Position numbers and translations under genes: made by a program | Notes under the pieces: generated by a model | Databases searched by the model: none | Seen by the model: only the letters and a program-made list of their open reading frames with translations | Told to the model about the DNA's origin: nothing | Shown here: in pieces, positions 34,178-45,795 of the stretch | How the letters are laid out: each line of letters opens with the position of its first letter | Numbering within the stretch: the first letter of the stretch is position 1 | Assembly: GCA_024734495.1 (NCBI GenBank) | Contig: JALMQS010000085.1 | Coordinates: forward strand, 23,131,077 to 23,195,076 | DNA length: 64,000 nucleotides | Source of the DNA: Forficula auricularia | Lineage: Eukaryota > Arthropoda > Insecta > Dermaptera > Forficulidae | Direction of reading: 5' to 3'

Positions 34178-35030
34178 TTTTTTTCTTAAATTTTTTTTTT
34201 TTATCAGAAATTATAATAAGCCTATGCCATGTACGTATTTTATTCGTGAAACGTTTCTAAATTTTAATTATTAATGTTATTTTGGAAACTATCTCGAATG
34301 AATGATAGACAGGTTTTCTAGTTAACTGAATCTTTAATAGATGGTGTTGATATGTCCGATCTGATAAATCTGTAATCGCTACCCTGCAGGGTCGGTTGGT
34401 GTCTATTTTGAATCCACTGGCAATGTAATTTTCAATAAGAAGCGCTCGAAAGGGCACAAGGGCTATATATACAGGGCTGTCTGTCCCTGGGTGGCCTTTC
34501 AAAGATTCACCCGAGAGCATCAAACGTCACCCTGCTGGAAATAGTAGGGATGACCAGCCCTAGCCTTCTCGTCAAAGTTTAAATTACAAATTGTCACTCT
34601 CCTTTCGGACACCATTTTACACTTAACCCTCCTCCAGATAGAGACCCCGCCTCTCTCTCTTAGCTACTCTCTTCAATTTTATTTAAAATTTCTTCTTTTC
34701 CATTTAATTTAATAATAAATGTGCACTTAAAGTGTCAACTGCACGGGGACAAAGTTAGCTAAAAATACCCAAGGAAAAATTATTGAGAATATTTTTCTTA
34801 ACCAAAATTTAAAAATACTAAAAAAAAAAAAATGATTTTTTGGTACAATGGGTTTAACCTTTTAAATTTTAACTTTCTTGTTTTCTTCACCCTCATTATA
34901 TCGGTGTATTCAAAGAAACAGAATGTCATTTTTTTATGAATCTATCAATTTTAAAACTTCTACCACAAGCATAGAAATGTTAATTTCAAAAAATTGTTTG
35001 GTCTCACGTTAAATCAACTTTAAAAAAATA
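34178..35030. other. Gene-free, partly GC-richer sequence
   Basis: An 88-codon minus ORF (34257-34523) has balanced composition but no recognised motif or splice context; I do not call it. A TATATATAGCC stretch on the minus strand near 34470 is TATA-like but isolated. Confidence 0.35.
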
Positions 35031-36010
35031 TCTATATATTATATAAAATTAAGGTTTTGTCTGTACATTGGTTGCATAAGTTTCAAGCAAAGTTATGAAC
35101 TAAAACACCCTCAACTGTCTGTCTGTCTGTTTCAGTGGTTTCCGCGAAAAGTTGCTCACGATTCACGTCAAAACGGCTTAAGGGATTATTATGAAATTTC
35201 ATATTTGTATCAGATGTCTTCTAACTTACGTTTTTAGCTATATAACGTTTTGATATTTTGACCCCAAAAGGGGGTTGGGGGGGGGGGGCATACGAATGAA
35301 AATTATCAAATAACTCCTAAACTTTTTTACCACTGCTCGAAGCCCCTAAAACCTTGGTAAATTGGATATTGAATTGTATCTAAGTTTCTGAGATTGGCCC
35401 GTGATCCCGGCTTCTTTTCCTTCTGCTCTGTTCTTTTCACGATTGAGGGGCCAGCCCATACAGGCCTTTAGGGGATCCACCTTCTGGTGTATCTCCTTCT
35501 CTCATCAATATCATTAAAAAAAAAAAAAAAAAAAAAAAAACTATTAGCTCTACGGCAAATTTTATAATGAGCAAAGTTGTAGGGGATGTGATTTCTGACA
35601 ACTTTTGTTTAAAAGAATTCCTCCAAAAAACCACCCAAAAAGGGGAGGGAGGGTGAAAAATATGTAAATTCTTGCCCTTGGAGCAAACTCAGCCAAATTT
35701 TGTATACATTTGTGGGTCACTAGAAGGCTAGAAATGCAAAATCTGGTTGCGGAGGGTGGGTGCGGGGGTGGAGTGGGGGTGGGTTATGGCATGGGGTGCG
35801 CGGGGTGGAATCGGGGTGGAGTGAGGGAGTAAGGCGGAATAGGGGGGTCAGGGTTGGTGGAGTGGGGGGCTCAGGTGAGGGTCCAGTGGTGTAGTGGGGT
35901 GGTACGGGGGAGGTGGGGGGTTCAGGATGAGTGTTAGGGTGGGTTTCGGGGGAGGGGGGTGAGGTTTGGGTTCGTGGATTGGGGGACCAGGGGGCGTGCC
36001 TTGCAGCTAG
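35031..36010 (+). mobile_element. Helitron-like element L with TC...CTAG ends
   Basis: Starts TCTATATATTATATAAAATT after an A and ends GCAGCTAG before a T, i.e. A-TC...CTAG-T, the canonical Helitron termini and target. A weak GC hairpin (GGGGC-GT-GCCTT) lies ~12 nt before the end. It holds the AGAAGGCTAGAAATGC + G-rich module (35720-35995) shared with family H. Non-autonomous: no Rep/helicase. SINE G is inserted at 35326-35541. Confidence 0.75.
35326..35541 (+). mobile_element. SINE family G, 5'-truncated, poly-A tail
   Basis: Matches the body of 54226-54590 from CCACTGCTCGAAGCCCC to TCATCAATATCATT and ends in 24 A. Lacks the tRNA head. Inserted within Helitron-like L. Confidence 0.8.
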
Positions 36011-36059
36011 TTACTTTATACCATTAAATTAACAATTCTTGTATATTAATTTTGTTAAG

Positions 36060-36400
36060 GGAAAATAGTGTGGGTTCTTGGTGAAAAATTTTAAATAAAG
36101 TAAAGAAAATTTTAAAATAATTATAAGAAACTTTTTAAATGTTAAAATATAAAATACTAAGTAGGTTACACAAAAATAAAAAATAATAAATTTTCCTCTA
36201 TGAACTCCTGAAGATGGGATTATACCCCGAAATTTACATATATAGTCGTGTTAAACAAGTAGTTTATATTTTATTTTTGTGAAACCTACTTAGTGTTTTA
36301 TTTTTTTAAATAGAAAGGTTTTTAGTATTTTATATTTTTAATTTTAAAAAGTTTCTTAAAAATTTTTCAAAATTTTTTTTATTTTATCTTGTATATTATA
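36060..36400. mobile_element. PLE-type inverted repeat
   Basis: Inverted segments around AAATACTAAGTAGG (36150-36185) and its inverse (36265-36300), with a hammerhead-like motif between. Confidence 0.5.
36202..36250 (+). ncRNA. Hammerhead-like core
   Basis: CUC-CUGAAGA, stem II GGG/CCC, GAAA. Stem III and the cleavage site are not clear, so probably decayed. Confidence 0.45.
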
Positions 36401-36894
36401 TATATATTAAACACAAACTGTTTCTCGAAAACAGCTCTAACGATTTTGATGAATTTCAAATATTATTATATATTAAAATTAGGAAATTTAATCAATTAGG
36501 GGTATTTTCTATTTAAAACGGAATGCGGGAACTCAATGGTGAATTTATGCAAAGGCAACCCCCAAGGATAATGAAAACTATAAATTTCGAATAAAATAAT
36601 TTATTAGAAGGTCATTTGTTCGGAGAATCGTCCTTCTTCAGGGTTTAAAGGAAGAAGGAAGAAGTTCAGCGATGTCTTGATGATGGCCGAAGCAATCAAA
36701 ACGTTGTAAAAAAATTTTACTTTATCCAATTCAAAGCAGCAGGATTGAAATGAAATTGAAAACCTAGGATTCTTTTAACAAAATGAAGCGCTGATTAATT
36801 TTTGGTACATATCGGCCCACAAACATTAGTACTTTATTTAACAGGAATAGCAGGGAATTGGATAAAAATAAAAAACAGAGTTTTTATTAAATGG

Positions 36895-36934
36895 GCCAGA
36901 CGTTTCGTCGATTAATTTCGACTTCCTCAGTGGC
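36895..36934 (-). ncRNA. Hammerhead ribozyme motif
   Basis: GCCA-CUGAGGA-stem II GUCG/CGAC-GAAA-ACGU-GUC-UGGC. Stem I 4 bp, stem II 4-5 bp, N7 is G. Confidence 0.8.
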
Positions 36935-37296
36935 TCATTCTATCACTCTTTGTCAAAAGACAATTCCACTACGCGACGAAACATCCTTTAATCCTTTTTA
37001 TTTAAACTATAATACATTGTTGGATCATGCCCCAATTGCTCAAGAATCTTGAACTTTTACACACTTGAACAATCAAAATTTATCACAAAAAAAAAATAAT
37101 ATGTTTCTACTCTTTAAACAGACAAACATATGGTTATTTTTTTTTTGTGATAAATTTTGATTGTTCAAGGTAAAAGTTCAAGATTCTTGAGCAATTAGGG
37201 CATGATCCAACAATGTATTATAGTTTAAATAAAAAAGGATTAAAGGATGTTTCGTCGCGTAGTGGAATTGTCTTTTGACAAAGAGTGATAGAATGA

Positions 37297-37336
37297 GCCA
37301 CTGAGGAAGTCGAAATTAATCGACGAAACGTCTGGC
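37297..37336 (+). ncRNA. Hammerhead ribozyme motif, mirror copy
   Basis: Same as the minus copy. Predicted cleavage after C37332. Confidence 0.8.
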
Positions 37337-37913
37337 CCATTTAATAAAAACTCTGTTTTTTATTTTTATCCAATTCCCTGCTATTCCTGTTAATTAATGC
37401 TTATTATGGATACCAGTGATCTACCATTAGTACTTTATTTCAGTACTTTTTTAGTTTTTTTCTAAATATCTTGAAAATGACTTAACCAATTTTGATGAAA
37501 TTTAATATCCTAATTAAGTACCTTGGGGACCACAAAAAGGTTAAATAAAGTTTTTAGTAAAATTATATTTTAAAGTACTTTACTCTAAAGTAAGATAGTA
37601 CTTTTTAATTTTTAAATTCTTTAAAATTTATTCATTTGAACCTTTTAATATAGCTCATTTAGCCTTGCTTAAATTAAGAATGGATAGCCTCTCTGTGAAA
37701 TTGAATGCTTCAACACTTGCCAAATCGATTTACTCCACTTTCTGAATTTTATTAAATTTTAATGTCAAAGCACTTGATTGACTCCTAACTGAAAATATAT
37801 TCAAAACAAATTTCTCTAATAATAAATATTAAAATCACTATTATTATCATTTCCGTCTATAATTTGTATTAATTTGAAAGTTCATAATAAGGACAAGTCT
37901 TGTCCTTATTTTT

Positions 37914-37962
37914 AACCGAACTTCAAAAAAGGAGGAGGTTTTCTATTCGACTGAATTTTTTT
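37914..37962 (+). mobile_element. Family C 5' fragment
   Basis: AACCGAACTTCAAAAAAGG to poly-T, where the HINE element at 37963 inserted. The rest of C is missing after 39013. Confidence 0.6.
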
Positions 37963-39013
37963 TTTACTTTATCCAATGCGAAGCATGGGGAAAGTATTGT
38001 AATCGGTCTGGCGGCAAGCGCGACTTCAAAGGGACCTCAGGAAAAAACTACGGAACCCATGGTCTCAATTAAAGTCACAAATTGTAGTATTCAATTAGGT
38101 TGAATTTTAGCACGTGACGGTTTTGCCAAAAATTACATGGGGTCTCGTCCAGAGGCCAAAAAGTGCCATTTTTTCATTTAGTGCGTGCGGATGGATGTAT
38201 GTATGTATGGATGTATGTTATCGTTTTTTGGCCCACGATTTTTTCCACACCGTTGCACCGATTGAAATGAAATTGAAAACCTACCATTAGTTTAACAAAA
38301 TGAAGCGCTGATTAGTTTTTGGTACATATCGGCCCACAAACATTAGTACTTTATTTCAGTACTTTTTTAGTTTTTTTCTAAATATCTTGAAAATGACTTA
38401 ACCAATTTTGATGAAATTTAATATCCTAATTAAGTACCTTGGGGACCACAAAAAAAGGTTAAATAAAGTTTTTAGTAAAATTATATTTTAAAGTACTTTA
38501 CTCTAAAGTAAGATAGTACTTTTTTTAATTTTTTAAATTCTTTAAAATTTATTCATTTGAACGTTTTAGTATACCTCATTTAGCCTTGCTTAAGTAAGAA
38601 TGGATAGGCTTCTCTCTGTGAAATGCTAAAAATTTGGGAGGAAATTTTATAAGTAACCATAGCAACTGCGTTGTTTTCTTATCCCTTACCTTTGCTGAAG
38701 ACATAGAGGAATCGACTTTAAGCTTTAATGGATTGCATTAAGGTTATTACTCTAGTATTAGATAAGAATCGATCGTTATTTTTGATTTTAAGTCGATTCC
38801 TCCATGTCTTCAGGAATGGTTACAATAATAACCGAAATGTCAAAAATCCAATGTACAATGGTTATTCGTCGACTATTAAATCAGAATAATTTTTAATTAA
38901 TGTCAACATGAACTACAAATTGCAAGTGATATCTGATTAATAATAAAGGAACAAACATATTAATATTTCAAATGAATTTGGATAAAGTTTAGCAACGATC
39001 CGTTGCAGTTTAT
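37963..39013 (+). mobile_element. HINE/DINE-1-like element A, short copy
   Basis: All terminal parts are present: ACTTTATCCAATGC, (GTAT/GGAT)n at 38190-38215, TTGGATAAAGT, 3' hairpin at 38992-39006. The minisatellite core is reduced to about one unit. Inserted in poly-T, matching the T-rich targets of other copies. Confidence 0.75.
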
Positions 39014-39015
39014 TT

Positions 39016-39127
39016 ATTTAATTCTTGCTACACATAAAAACTACCTGAATTTAAAATGAAAAGTAATATAATATATCACTTTTAATTAAAGTAAAAAATT
39101 ACCGACCAACGCTAGGTCCTCTAGGTA
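39016..39127 (+). mobile_element. Helitron-like H 3' fragment split by element M
   Basis: AAAAAATTACCGACCAACGC hairpin (decayed) then CTCTAGGTA; transposon M is inserted at the TA of the terminal GGTAC, whose remainder TACTAAT follows at 40937. Confidence 0.5.
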
Positions 39128-39679
39128 GGGGAAAGGTGGGATAATTCATCCTGGGGGATATATGATCCCCCTTTACAAACCAGCGCAAAAAGAAGTTTAT
39201 TTTTGTTCTTTTGGCTTTTTGGGGTAGCGGCGATGATGCCCTTTATGAGTTGTTTACATCTTGCAGATAAATATCAAAGCCGCATAAATATTTGAACAAT
39301 TGCAATTTTTGAGGTTCGTATTACTTTTTGTGTAGCATTTGTATTAGATACTTCAATTTTATTACTAGTTTAGTTTGATTTCTGACTTTTATGCCTGAAA
39401 TGTTGCCTATTTAGGTATGAAATGCTATTGCTTCCATGACAAATACTTTTGACATGTCGTTTTTTTTTAATATTCTTTGAAATGGTGACGTGGGGATATT
39501 TGATCCCTTGGCTAGTGGGATAATTGATCCCAGGATCAATTATCCCTCCCATGTTATTTTATTTGTGTTTGTTGTTATCTATAACAATTCTATAAAATAC
39601 TATAGAATTTATCTACAATTGTCTTGGTTCTTATAGAATAGAAAATAGGAAGAGACTGAAAGAAAATGCAGAAAAGATG

Positions 39680-40594
39680 ACAAGGAGGGAACTGTTCCTT
39701 GACAAAGAAAAAAAGAAGACTCCACTTCATCTGATTCTGATGCATCTCCATCACTCAAATCATCTTCAGGTGATGGAGAATTTGAATGTAGCAGTGATGA
39801 TGAGGCTTGAAGAAACTTTGAGCCCGCCAAAAGAAATCGGAGAATACGTCATCGTGACCTACAATGGGAATTTATACCCTGGACGCATCGTTGACCAACG
39901 GGGCAACAGTTAGCGCTATGCAAAGGACTGGCAGACTTTGGAAGTGGCCTCAAAAAGAAGACAAAATATTTTACGAGTGGCGCAAAATGGGGTTTAATTC
40001 AAAACAAAAACTACTATGCTCCTCCTCAATCAGCTTAGAAAACAGGAAGTTGCTATTGAAGACATATGTATGGAGCATAGCCATATGCCATATGTACGGG
40101 TGTGAAACCTGGACAATTAGAAAAGCGGAGAGAAAGAGATTAGAGGCTTTCGAAATGTGGTGCTACAGAAGAATGATGAATATCAAATGGATGGATAAAA
40201 TTACAAATGAAGAAGTTCTTGGAAGAATCGGAGAAAGAAGAACCTTGTGGAAGAGTCTGAAGAAGAGAAGAGGTCAGATGATGGGGCACACACTGAGACA
40301 TGGGGGACTGCTTAGGGGATGATATCTTGGAGGGGGAGGTGGGAAAGAAAAGGGGAAGACCCAGATTAGAATATTTCAACTAAATAATTGGGGATATGGG
40401 ATGCCAGACATTTAGAGAGGTCAAACAGCTGGCGGGGGACAGAGTCGAGTGGAGACGGATTGTTGCATCAAACCAGTCTTAGGACTGTATACTCAATGAT
40501 GATGATGATGATGCGAAATTTTAGGACATCTTCCTGAGCCCTCAAAGTTTTCAAAAACTCGCGATATATATTCGGTGCCACTCCTAGAATAAGT
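39680..40594 (+). pseudogene. Transposase C-terminus (pogo/CENP-B-like), broken by LINE
   Basis: A Ser/Asp-rich segment (TSSDSDASPSLKSSSGDGEF) leads into EIGEYVIVTYNGNLYPGRIV, then after a +1 shift ATVSAMQRTGRLWKWPQK and DKIFYEWR. This 'YNG-LYPG...WKWP-K-D' module is known to me from C-termini of insect pogo/tigger-type transposase-like proteins. It resumes after the LINE at 40516 with ILGHLPEPSKFSKTRDIYSV and stops at 40594. The catalytic DDE domain is missing, so only a defective internal-deletion derivative remains. Confidence 0.6.
39988..40514 (+). pseudogene. LINE (RTE/endonuclease-RT type) 3' end
   Basis: One frame to 40322 reads YGCETWTIRKAERKRLEAFE then MWCYRRMMNIKWMDKITNEE and GHTLRH, the C-terminal tail common to insect endonuclease-reverse transcriptase LINEs. 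It is followed by a ~150-bp 3' region, CAAACCAGTCTTAGGACTG and a (GAT)n tail. The flanks GCGCAAAAT / GCGAAAT may be a target duplication. 5'-truncated. The same 3' end, tandemly repeated, is at 59740-60341. Confidence 0.75.
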
Positions 40595-40938
40595 CATCAC
40601 TCAGTGCATTACCAACTTAACTCTATAAGTAAGTTTTTAAGTGTAATTTGTTTCTATATTGAGTTTTATAAATTTTTGGTTAGGTAGGGGTTATAATGGG
40701 GGCGAGGGGGATAAATGATCCTCCTTAGGTGCAGGGGGATCAATTATTCCTTTCGTTGAAATCTAAAACTTTTTATTTTCTGATTTTTCTCAATAATTCA
40801 GACTTTCCACATAGGATCATAGCAGATAGCAAGGAACCATGCTACAAATCTAGCAAACAAAAAATTCAAATTCAGAATAATTGTTGGAGTTACACGCAAA
40901 AAACTAAAGCTGGAATTAATTATCCCACCTTTCCCCTA

Positions 40939-41473
40939 CTAATATATATTAAATTATTATTGATCCAATAAAATTACAAATGAAAGTATTATTTATAAGT
41001 GTCTGTGTGGGATAGCATGGTTAAGGCTACTACTATGGTTCAACAACCAATCATTAGCTTCCATTCCCTTGGGGGTAGGTATTGGTGGAGAGCTTCCCTT
41101 CCAGATTTATGATTTAATTTTACACCCTTCAAGTTTTTACTTAATTACTCCACCTAAAAATGAGATTTATAGATTAAATTTTGAAGTAAATTCAATAAAG
41201 TGTCCACTGGTGTAAATACGGTGCAGGGCCAGGGGTGAGTAAGAATTTGCGGGGGCATTAAATAAATTTATTGTAAAATATTAAAAGTTTGGGGAGAGGA
41301 AGCAGATGACCTTAGTTAGGTCAATGCGATGGATGTAACCCCAAATAGCCCAAGAGATTCTCGGAATATCCATTAAATATCAGTGGTGTGCGGTCCATGG
41401 ATATGTGGATGCTGCGAATCCCTAAAATTTCAAAACGTCAATAGTATTTTCATACCATTTATGTTAAATTTGA
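40939..41473. other. Gene-free unique sequence
   Basis: 41395-41465 resembles 573-655 (GGTCCATGGAT...CCCTAAAATTT), a minor repeat. No gene. Confidence 0.45.
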
Positions 41474-42206
41474 AAAAATAATTTTTAAGAAAAAATAAAA
41501 ACCGACTTCAAAAAATTAAATGCAACAAATATAAAAATACACTAAAAGGTATAAAATAATTATTATCTTATTTAGTTACAACTAAACGACGAAATATTAA
41601 CATGAAATTACTTTTTGAAGTCGGTGCCAAACAAACTATACCTATAAGCGAGCGTACCCGCCAAACGTACTAGGTAAGATCCGTCGAGTGCGATTCATAA
41701 AAGGTATATGTTTGGCACCGACTTCAAAAAGTAATTTCATGTTAATATTTCGCCGTTTAGTTGTAACTAAATAAGATAATAATTATTTTATACCTTTTAG
41801 TGTATTTTATTTGTTGCATTTAATTTTTGAAGTCGGTTTTTATTTTTTCTTAAAAATTATTTTTATTTTCTCTTTTTAGTGATGTCATTAATAGTGATGA
41901 TATCATCAGAACTTGACCAAATTAATATGACACCATCCCTAAGACACCCCTTTCGGATAAAAAAAGAACCATCGAAATCGGTTCATAAACAAAGAGGTTA
42001 GGTCTAAACAAACCTAATAAAAAAGGTCTAATACCTATGAAAAAAAATCGAAAAAAAATGGGACCAATCGGAAGCTAGACTGGACCTAATGCAAAAAAAA
42101 ATTTCAAAATCGGTTGACAATTGGCGGAGATATGAGGTAACATAGGCACAAAAAAAAAAAAAAAATTCAGTCGAATAGAGAACCTCCTCCTTTTTTGAAG
42201 TCGGTT
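41474..42206 (-). mobile_element. Family C element, full-length
   Basis: Minus orientation; palindrome arms at 41474-41629 and 41707-41862, loop 41630-41706 in the common orientation; outer end GAAGTCGGTT at 42206. Confidence 0.8.
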
Positions 42207-42274
42207 AAAAAAATAGGAAGGGTTTTTGTTTATGGTGAAACCATTAATTGCCTTTAAGACAACCAACGAACTAT

Positions 42275-42510
42275 TTTGTTATACGACATCAAATAAACAA
42301 AATATTAAACCAATTAGATCTCAAAAAAAATTTCTTAATAATTATTTTTAACAATGATTTAACTTAATTATCAAATAATAATTATTAAATCTTAAAGTCA
42401 CAACAATGAAAACAAGTGTTTATAATGAATGATATTAAAACTTAATTATACGCAGATTTAAGAGATATTATTTTCTACTTAATAGAAATATTTAAAATTC
42501 TTGAGTTTAA
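42275..42510 (-). mobile_element. Family B element fragment
   Basis: TTATACGACATCAAATAAAC and the internal segment with AGTCACAACAATGAAAACAAG match the middle of the copy at 45070-45795 in inverse orientation. Ends are missing. Confidence 0.6.
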
Positions 42511-43086
42511 AAAAGTATAGGTATATTAATACTAATTTAATTAGATTAATGGTACTGACTGTATACCTTATAGTAATTCTTAGAATTTTGATTAAGGAAA
42601 GCCAAAAACAATAAAACAACTTATAATTTGGATTATTTTATTGGTTGGTTTAATATCGACAAAGTATTCATTAGGTCCATAGATCAGTGTTTAAAAAACC
42701 CTCCTCTACATAGTAATTGCCAACGTTGTGAGAAACATACCTCTTTGCTTAATATGAATAGACCTGGGACTTTTTATTCATTCATTGTGTTTATTTTGAC
42801 GTTTTTTTTTTAATATTTTTTTTAGAGAGAGAGCGAGAGAGAGAGTATCATGTGGTGGTTGACACCTGTTGATTCCGGATAACTTGAAAGAGAGTCTCTT
42901 TTCACCCCTCGAACCCCCCCCCCTTGTTTGCTTTTTACACTCTTTTTCATCCCCTATTTTCCACCCCTTTGGCGTTTCAATCTTATTTTATTTTAGCAAA
43001 TTATTTACCAATCAATTGAAGGAAAAGAAAATCAATCAATTAGCATTTGGAATGAAGTATTTTTAAAAAAAGAATAATAATTAATT
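42511..43086. other. Gene-free sequence with (GA)n
   Basis: (GA)n at 42825-42848 and a C run near 42910. ORFs at 42628 and 42869 have no supporting features. Confidence 0.45.
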
Positions 43087-43830
43087 AACCGACTTCAAAA
43101 AAAGGAGGAGGTTCTCTATTCGACTGATTTATTTATTTTTTTTTTTTTTTGTGCCTATGTTACCTCATATCTCCGCCAATTGTCAACCGATTTTGAAATT
43201 TTTTTTGCATTGGGTCCAGTCTAGCTTCCGATTGGTCCCATTTTTTTTTCGATTTTTTTCCATAGGTATTAGACCTTTTTTATTAGGTTTGTTTAGACCT
43301 AACCTCTTTGTTTATGAACCGATTTCGATGGTTCTTTTTTTATCCGAAAGGGGTGTCTTAGGGATGGTGTCATATTAATTTGGTCAAGTTCTGATGATAT
43401 GATCACTATTAATGACATCACTAAAAAGAGAAAAATAAAAATAATTTTTAAGAAAAAATAAAAACCGACTTCAAAAAATTAAATGCAACAAATAAAATAC
43501 ACTAAAAGGTATAAAATAATTATTATCTTATTTAGTTACAACTAAACGACGAAATATTAACATGAAATTACTTTTTGAAGTTGGTGCCAAATATATACCT
43601 TTTATGAATCGCACTCGACGGATCTTACTTAGTACGTTTGGCGGGTACGCTGGCTTATAGGTATAGTTTGTTTGGCACCGACTTCAAAAAGTAATTTCAT
43701 GTTAATATTTCGTCGTTTAATTGTAACTAAATAAGATAATAATTATTTTATACCTTTTAGTGTATTTTATTTGTTGCATTTAATTTTTTGAAGTCGGTTT
43801 TTATTTTTTTCTTAAAAATTATTTTTATTT
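43087..43830 (+). mobile_element. Family C element, full-length
   Basis: AACCGACTTC start, body, palindrome with loop ~43590-43667 in the common orientation. Confidence 0.8.
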
Positions 43831-44093
43831 TATTCAATAATTTAAAGGGATATGGATAATAAAATATACACTAAATCTTTTCCAAAAGCTTCTTCAAGCG
43901 CTTATTAAAACCCAAACGTTTCAGGAGAATTTCTCCATTAATAATGAAATTTTAAATCAAGAAAATATAAAATACTTACATTCTGTTCTACTGATATAAT
44001 GGGAAGTCTTAAAGTATTCTCTACAAACCAACTAACACTGAGAGAGAAGGCAAGAAGGAAGAGTACTATGTGCTTCCTTCATTGATCCTTTTG

Positions 44094-44126
44094 AACCCTG
44101 AGGAAGATCCTGTGAAACGTCGGTTC
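44094..44126 (+). ncRNA. Hammerhead motif lacking stem II
   Basis: GAACC-CUGAGGA-9 nt-GAAA-ACGU-GUC-GGUUC: stem I is a perfect 5 bp and stem III/site are intact, but only 9 unpaired nt remain where stem II should be, a likely internal deletion. Confidence 0.6.
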
Positions 44127-44589
44127 CGAAACAATAATAAAGGAAATATATTTCCAATAAATATTATTGGAAGAAGACTCGTGTTAATTTCCGTACTGCC
44201 TTCATCCAATCCTGAGATATATACAATATAATATATAATAATTCATAGAAAAAATGTATTTTTTTATTAATTTTATAATAATCAGTAGAGATTGTGGTGT
44301 TGGTGCAAGGTGAAACATCTTTAATAAAGATAAGAGTAAATAAATATTTTATTTATTATGGATTTACTATGAGTTAAGAATACTGGGTCACTTATTTCAC
44401 ATTAAAATTAAAAAATTAAAAGATATAAACCCAAACAATCCTATGTAAACAAAGGTCAACCTGATATTCTTTCTTAACAATAGCTTAAGAGAAAGCGTCC
44501 TTTTAAAATAATTTTATAAATTCTGTCCCTCTGTTCAATAAACACATATATAACTGTTATTCAATAAGTTGAATTAGTTACTTTCTGTA

Positions 44590-44633
44590 TTTCCTGAAGA
44601 TGGGTTGATAGCCCGAAATATATATATTGAAAA
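44590..44633 (+). ncRNA. Hammerhead ribozyme motif
   Basis: UUUC-CUGAAGA-stem II GGG/CCC-GAAA-AUAUAUAUAU palindrome-U17-GAAA. Stem I 4 bp. Confidence 0.7.
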
Positions 44634-44760
44634 AGAAAAAAAAATTATATCTTTTAATTTTTTAATTTTAATGTGAAATAAGTGACCCAGTATCCTTAAC
44701 TCATAGTAAATCCATATTAAATAAAATATTTATTTACTCTTATATTTAATTTTATAATAT

Positions 44761-45069
44761 AAAAAAAAAAGTTTCTATTGGGATCGTGAGTTAAACATAG
44801 AGGCAGCACTACTGCCGAAGGTAGCGCTCTCTTGTGTTTATTTATTCAAATAATTTGGGTGAATTGTGGAAAATACATACATTGTTTTGTTTTTGTTTTT
44901 TGTTATTTATCCCGGTAATAATAATAATAATAAACAAAAAATGACGTTTAATAAATACCCCTATTATGTTTTCATTTTAGTCGCCAGTTGGCGCAAAAGT
45001 CGTGACGCACTGTCCCTATATGATTCAACCTGTAAGCGGAATCTAAAAGAATTCCATCATGTCATTATA
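44761..45069. other. Gene-free sequence, one short ORF
   Basis: A 79-codon ORF (44866-45105) runs into the family B end and has no recognised domain. (AAT)n at 44918-44932. Confidence 0.4.
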
Positions 45070-45795
45070 CCGGGTGAGTTTTTTTATCTTGAGACAGTCT
45101 TATAACTCAAAAACAGTGCATTATATGAAAAAAGTTTCAAATAAAAATTTATTTATACCAGGGGAAACTAAGCTACGCTATTGTTTCTCGACCTAGAACA
45201 AGCTTTCAAGGGTATTTCAAGGTCAAGTTCTGTTTTTTAATTGGAAATCTATAATTTTCTATACGTCTACTCAAACTACAAAAAAACTGAACAACTTTCA
45301 TAAGAACTATTTTTTATACGACATCAAATAAAAAAATATTAAATCAATTAGATCTCAAAAAAAATCCAATAATAATTATTAACAATTATTCGCCTTAATT
45401 ATCAAATAATAATGAGTCAAATATTTAATTATTAAATAAATAATTTAATAATAATTAATCATTTAATAATTTTGCGACAATGTTCTATGACATCTCAGAG
45501 TGTATCGCAAGTCTTCTGGATGAAACATTTTTCTTCAACAAAAAAAAATGCTCCATTTTTATTATTATGGTAATACAATATAACTATCTACTGAATTTAA
45601 ACGAGAAATAAATTTTTTTAAGCTCAAAAATTTAAAAAAGATCTATCAAGTAGAAAATAATCTCTTAAATCTGTGTATAATGAAGTTTTAAGATCATTTT
45701 AAACACTTATTTTCATTGTTGTGACTTTAAGATTTAATAATTATTTATTTAATAATTAAATATTTGAATTTTTGAGATCTAATTGATTTAATATT

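Larger units (their letters stand above)
36840..37424. mobile_element. Solo inverted-dimer PLE repeat with 16-bp target duplication
   Basis: A ~585-bp palindrome flanked by the direct repeat CATTAGTACTTTATTT at 36824-36839 and 37425-37440. Intact hammerheads at 36895-36934 (minus) and 37297-37336 (plus). The host site is intact in other HINE copies, so this is a clean insertion. Confidence 0.85.
36712..37715 (+). mobile_element. HINE-like element A fragment, interrupted
   Basis: 5' ACTTTATCCAATTC end, a deletion of the microsatellite, the AAATGAAGCGCTGATTA core and the AGTACTTTATTT region, split by the PLE insertion 36840-37424 and then continuing to about 37715 where it is truncated. Confidence 0.65.
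39128..40936 (+). mobile_element. TA-flanked TIR transposon M, pogo-like
   Basis: TIR GGGGAAAGGTGGGATAATT, inverse at 40918-40936, with TA on each side. Subterminal GGGATAATT-GATCCC motifs recur at both ends (for example 39507-39550 and 40695-40750). It contains a transposase C-terminal remnant and a nested LINE. TA duplication plus the CENP-B/pogo-type C-terminus points to the pogo group of Tc1/mariner (inference). Confidence 0.8.
43870..44760. mobile_element. Nested PLE-type inverted repeats with hammerheads
   Basis: A segment at 44340-44440 (GGATTTACTATGAGTTAAG) has its inverse at 44660-44720, enclosing a complete hammerhead at 44590. A second PLE repeat piece with a stem-II-less hammerhead lies at 44094. 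No coding sequence. Confidence 0.6.

Noticed and set aside
34257..34523. 88-codon minus-strand ORF with ordinary composition
   Set aside because: No family match or splice sites recognised; left as unannotated.
36610..36650. CTGAAGAAGGACGATTCTCCGAAC on the minus strand
   Set aside because: GAAA is changed to GAAC and stem III/site are missing; too decayed to list as a ribozyme. The similar plus-strand sequences at 19865 and 29817 also have a damaged GAAA.
44866..45105. 79-codon ORF near GAGGCAGC motif similar to the THAP insert leader
   Set aside because: Similarity is about ten bases and the frame has no THAP features.
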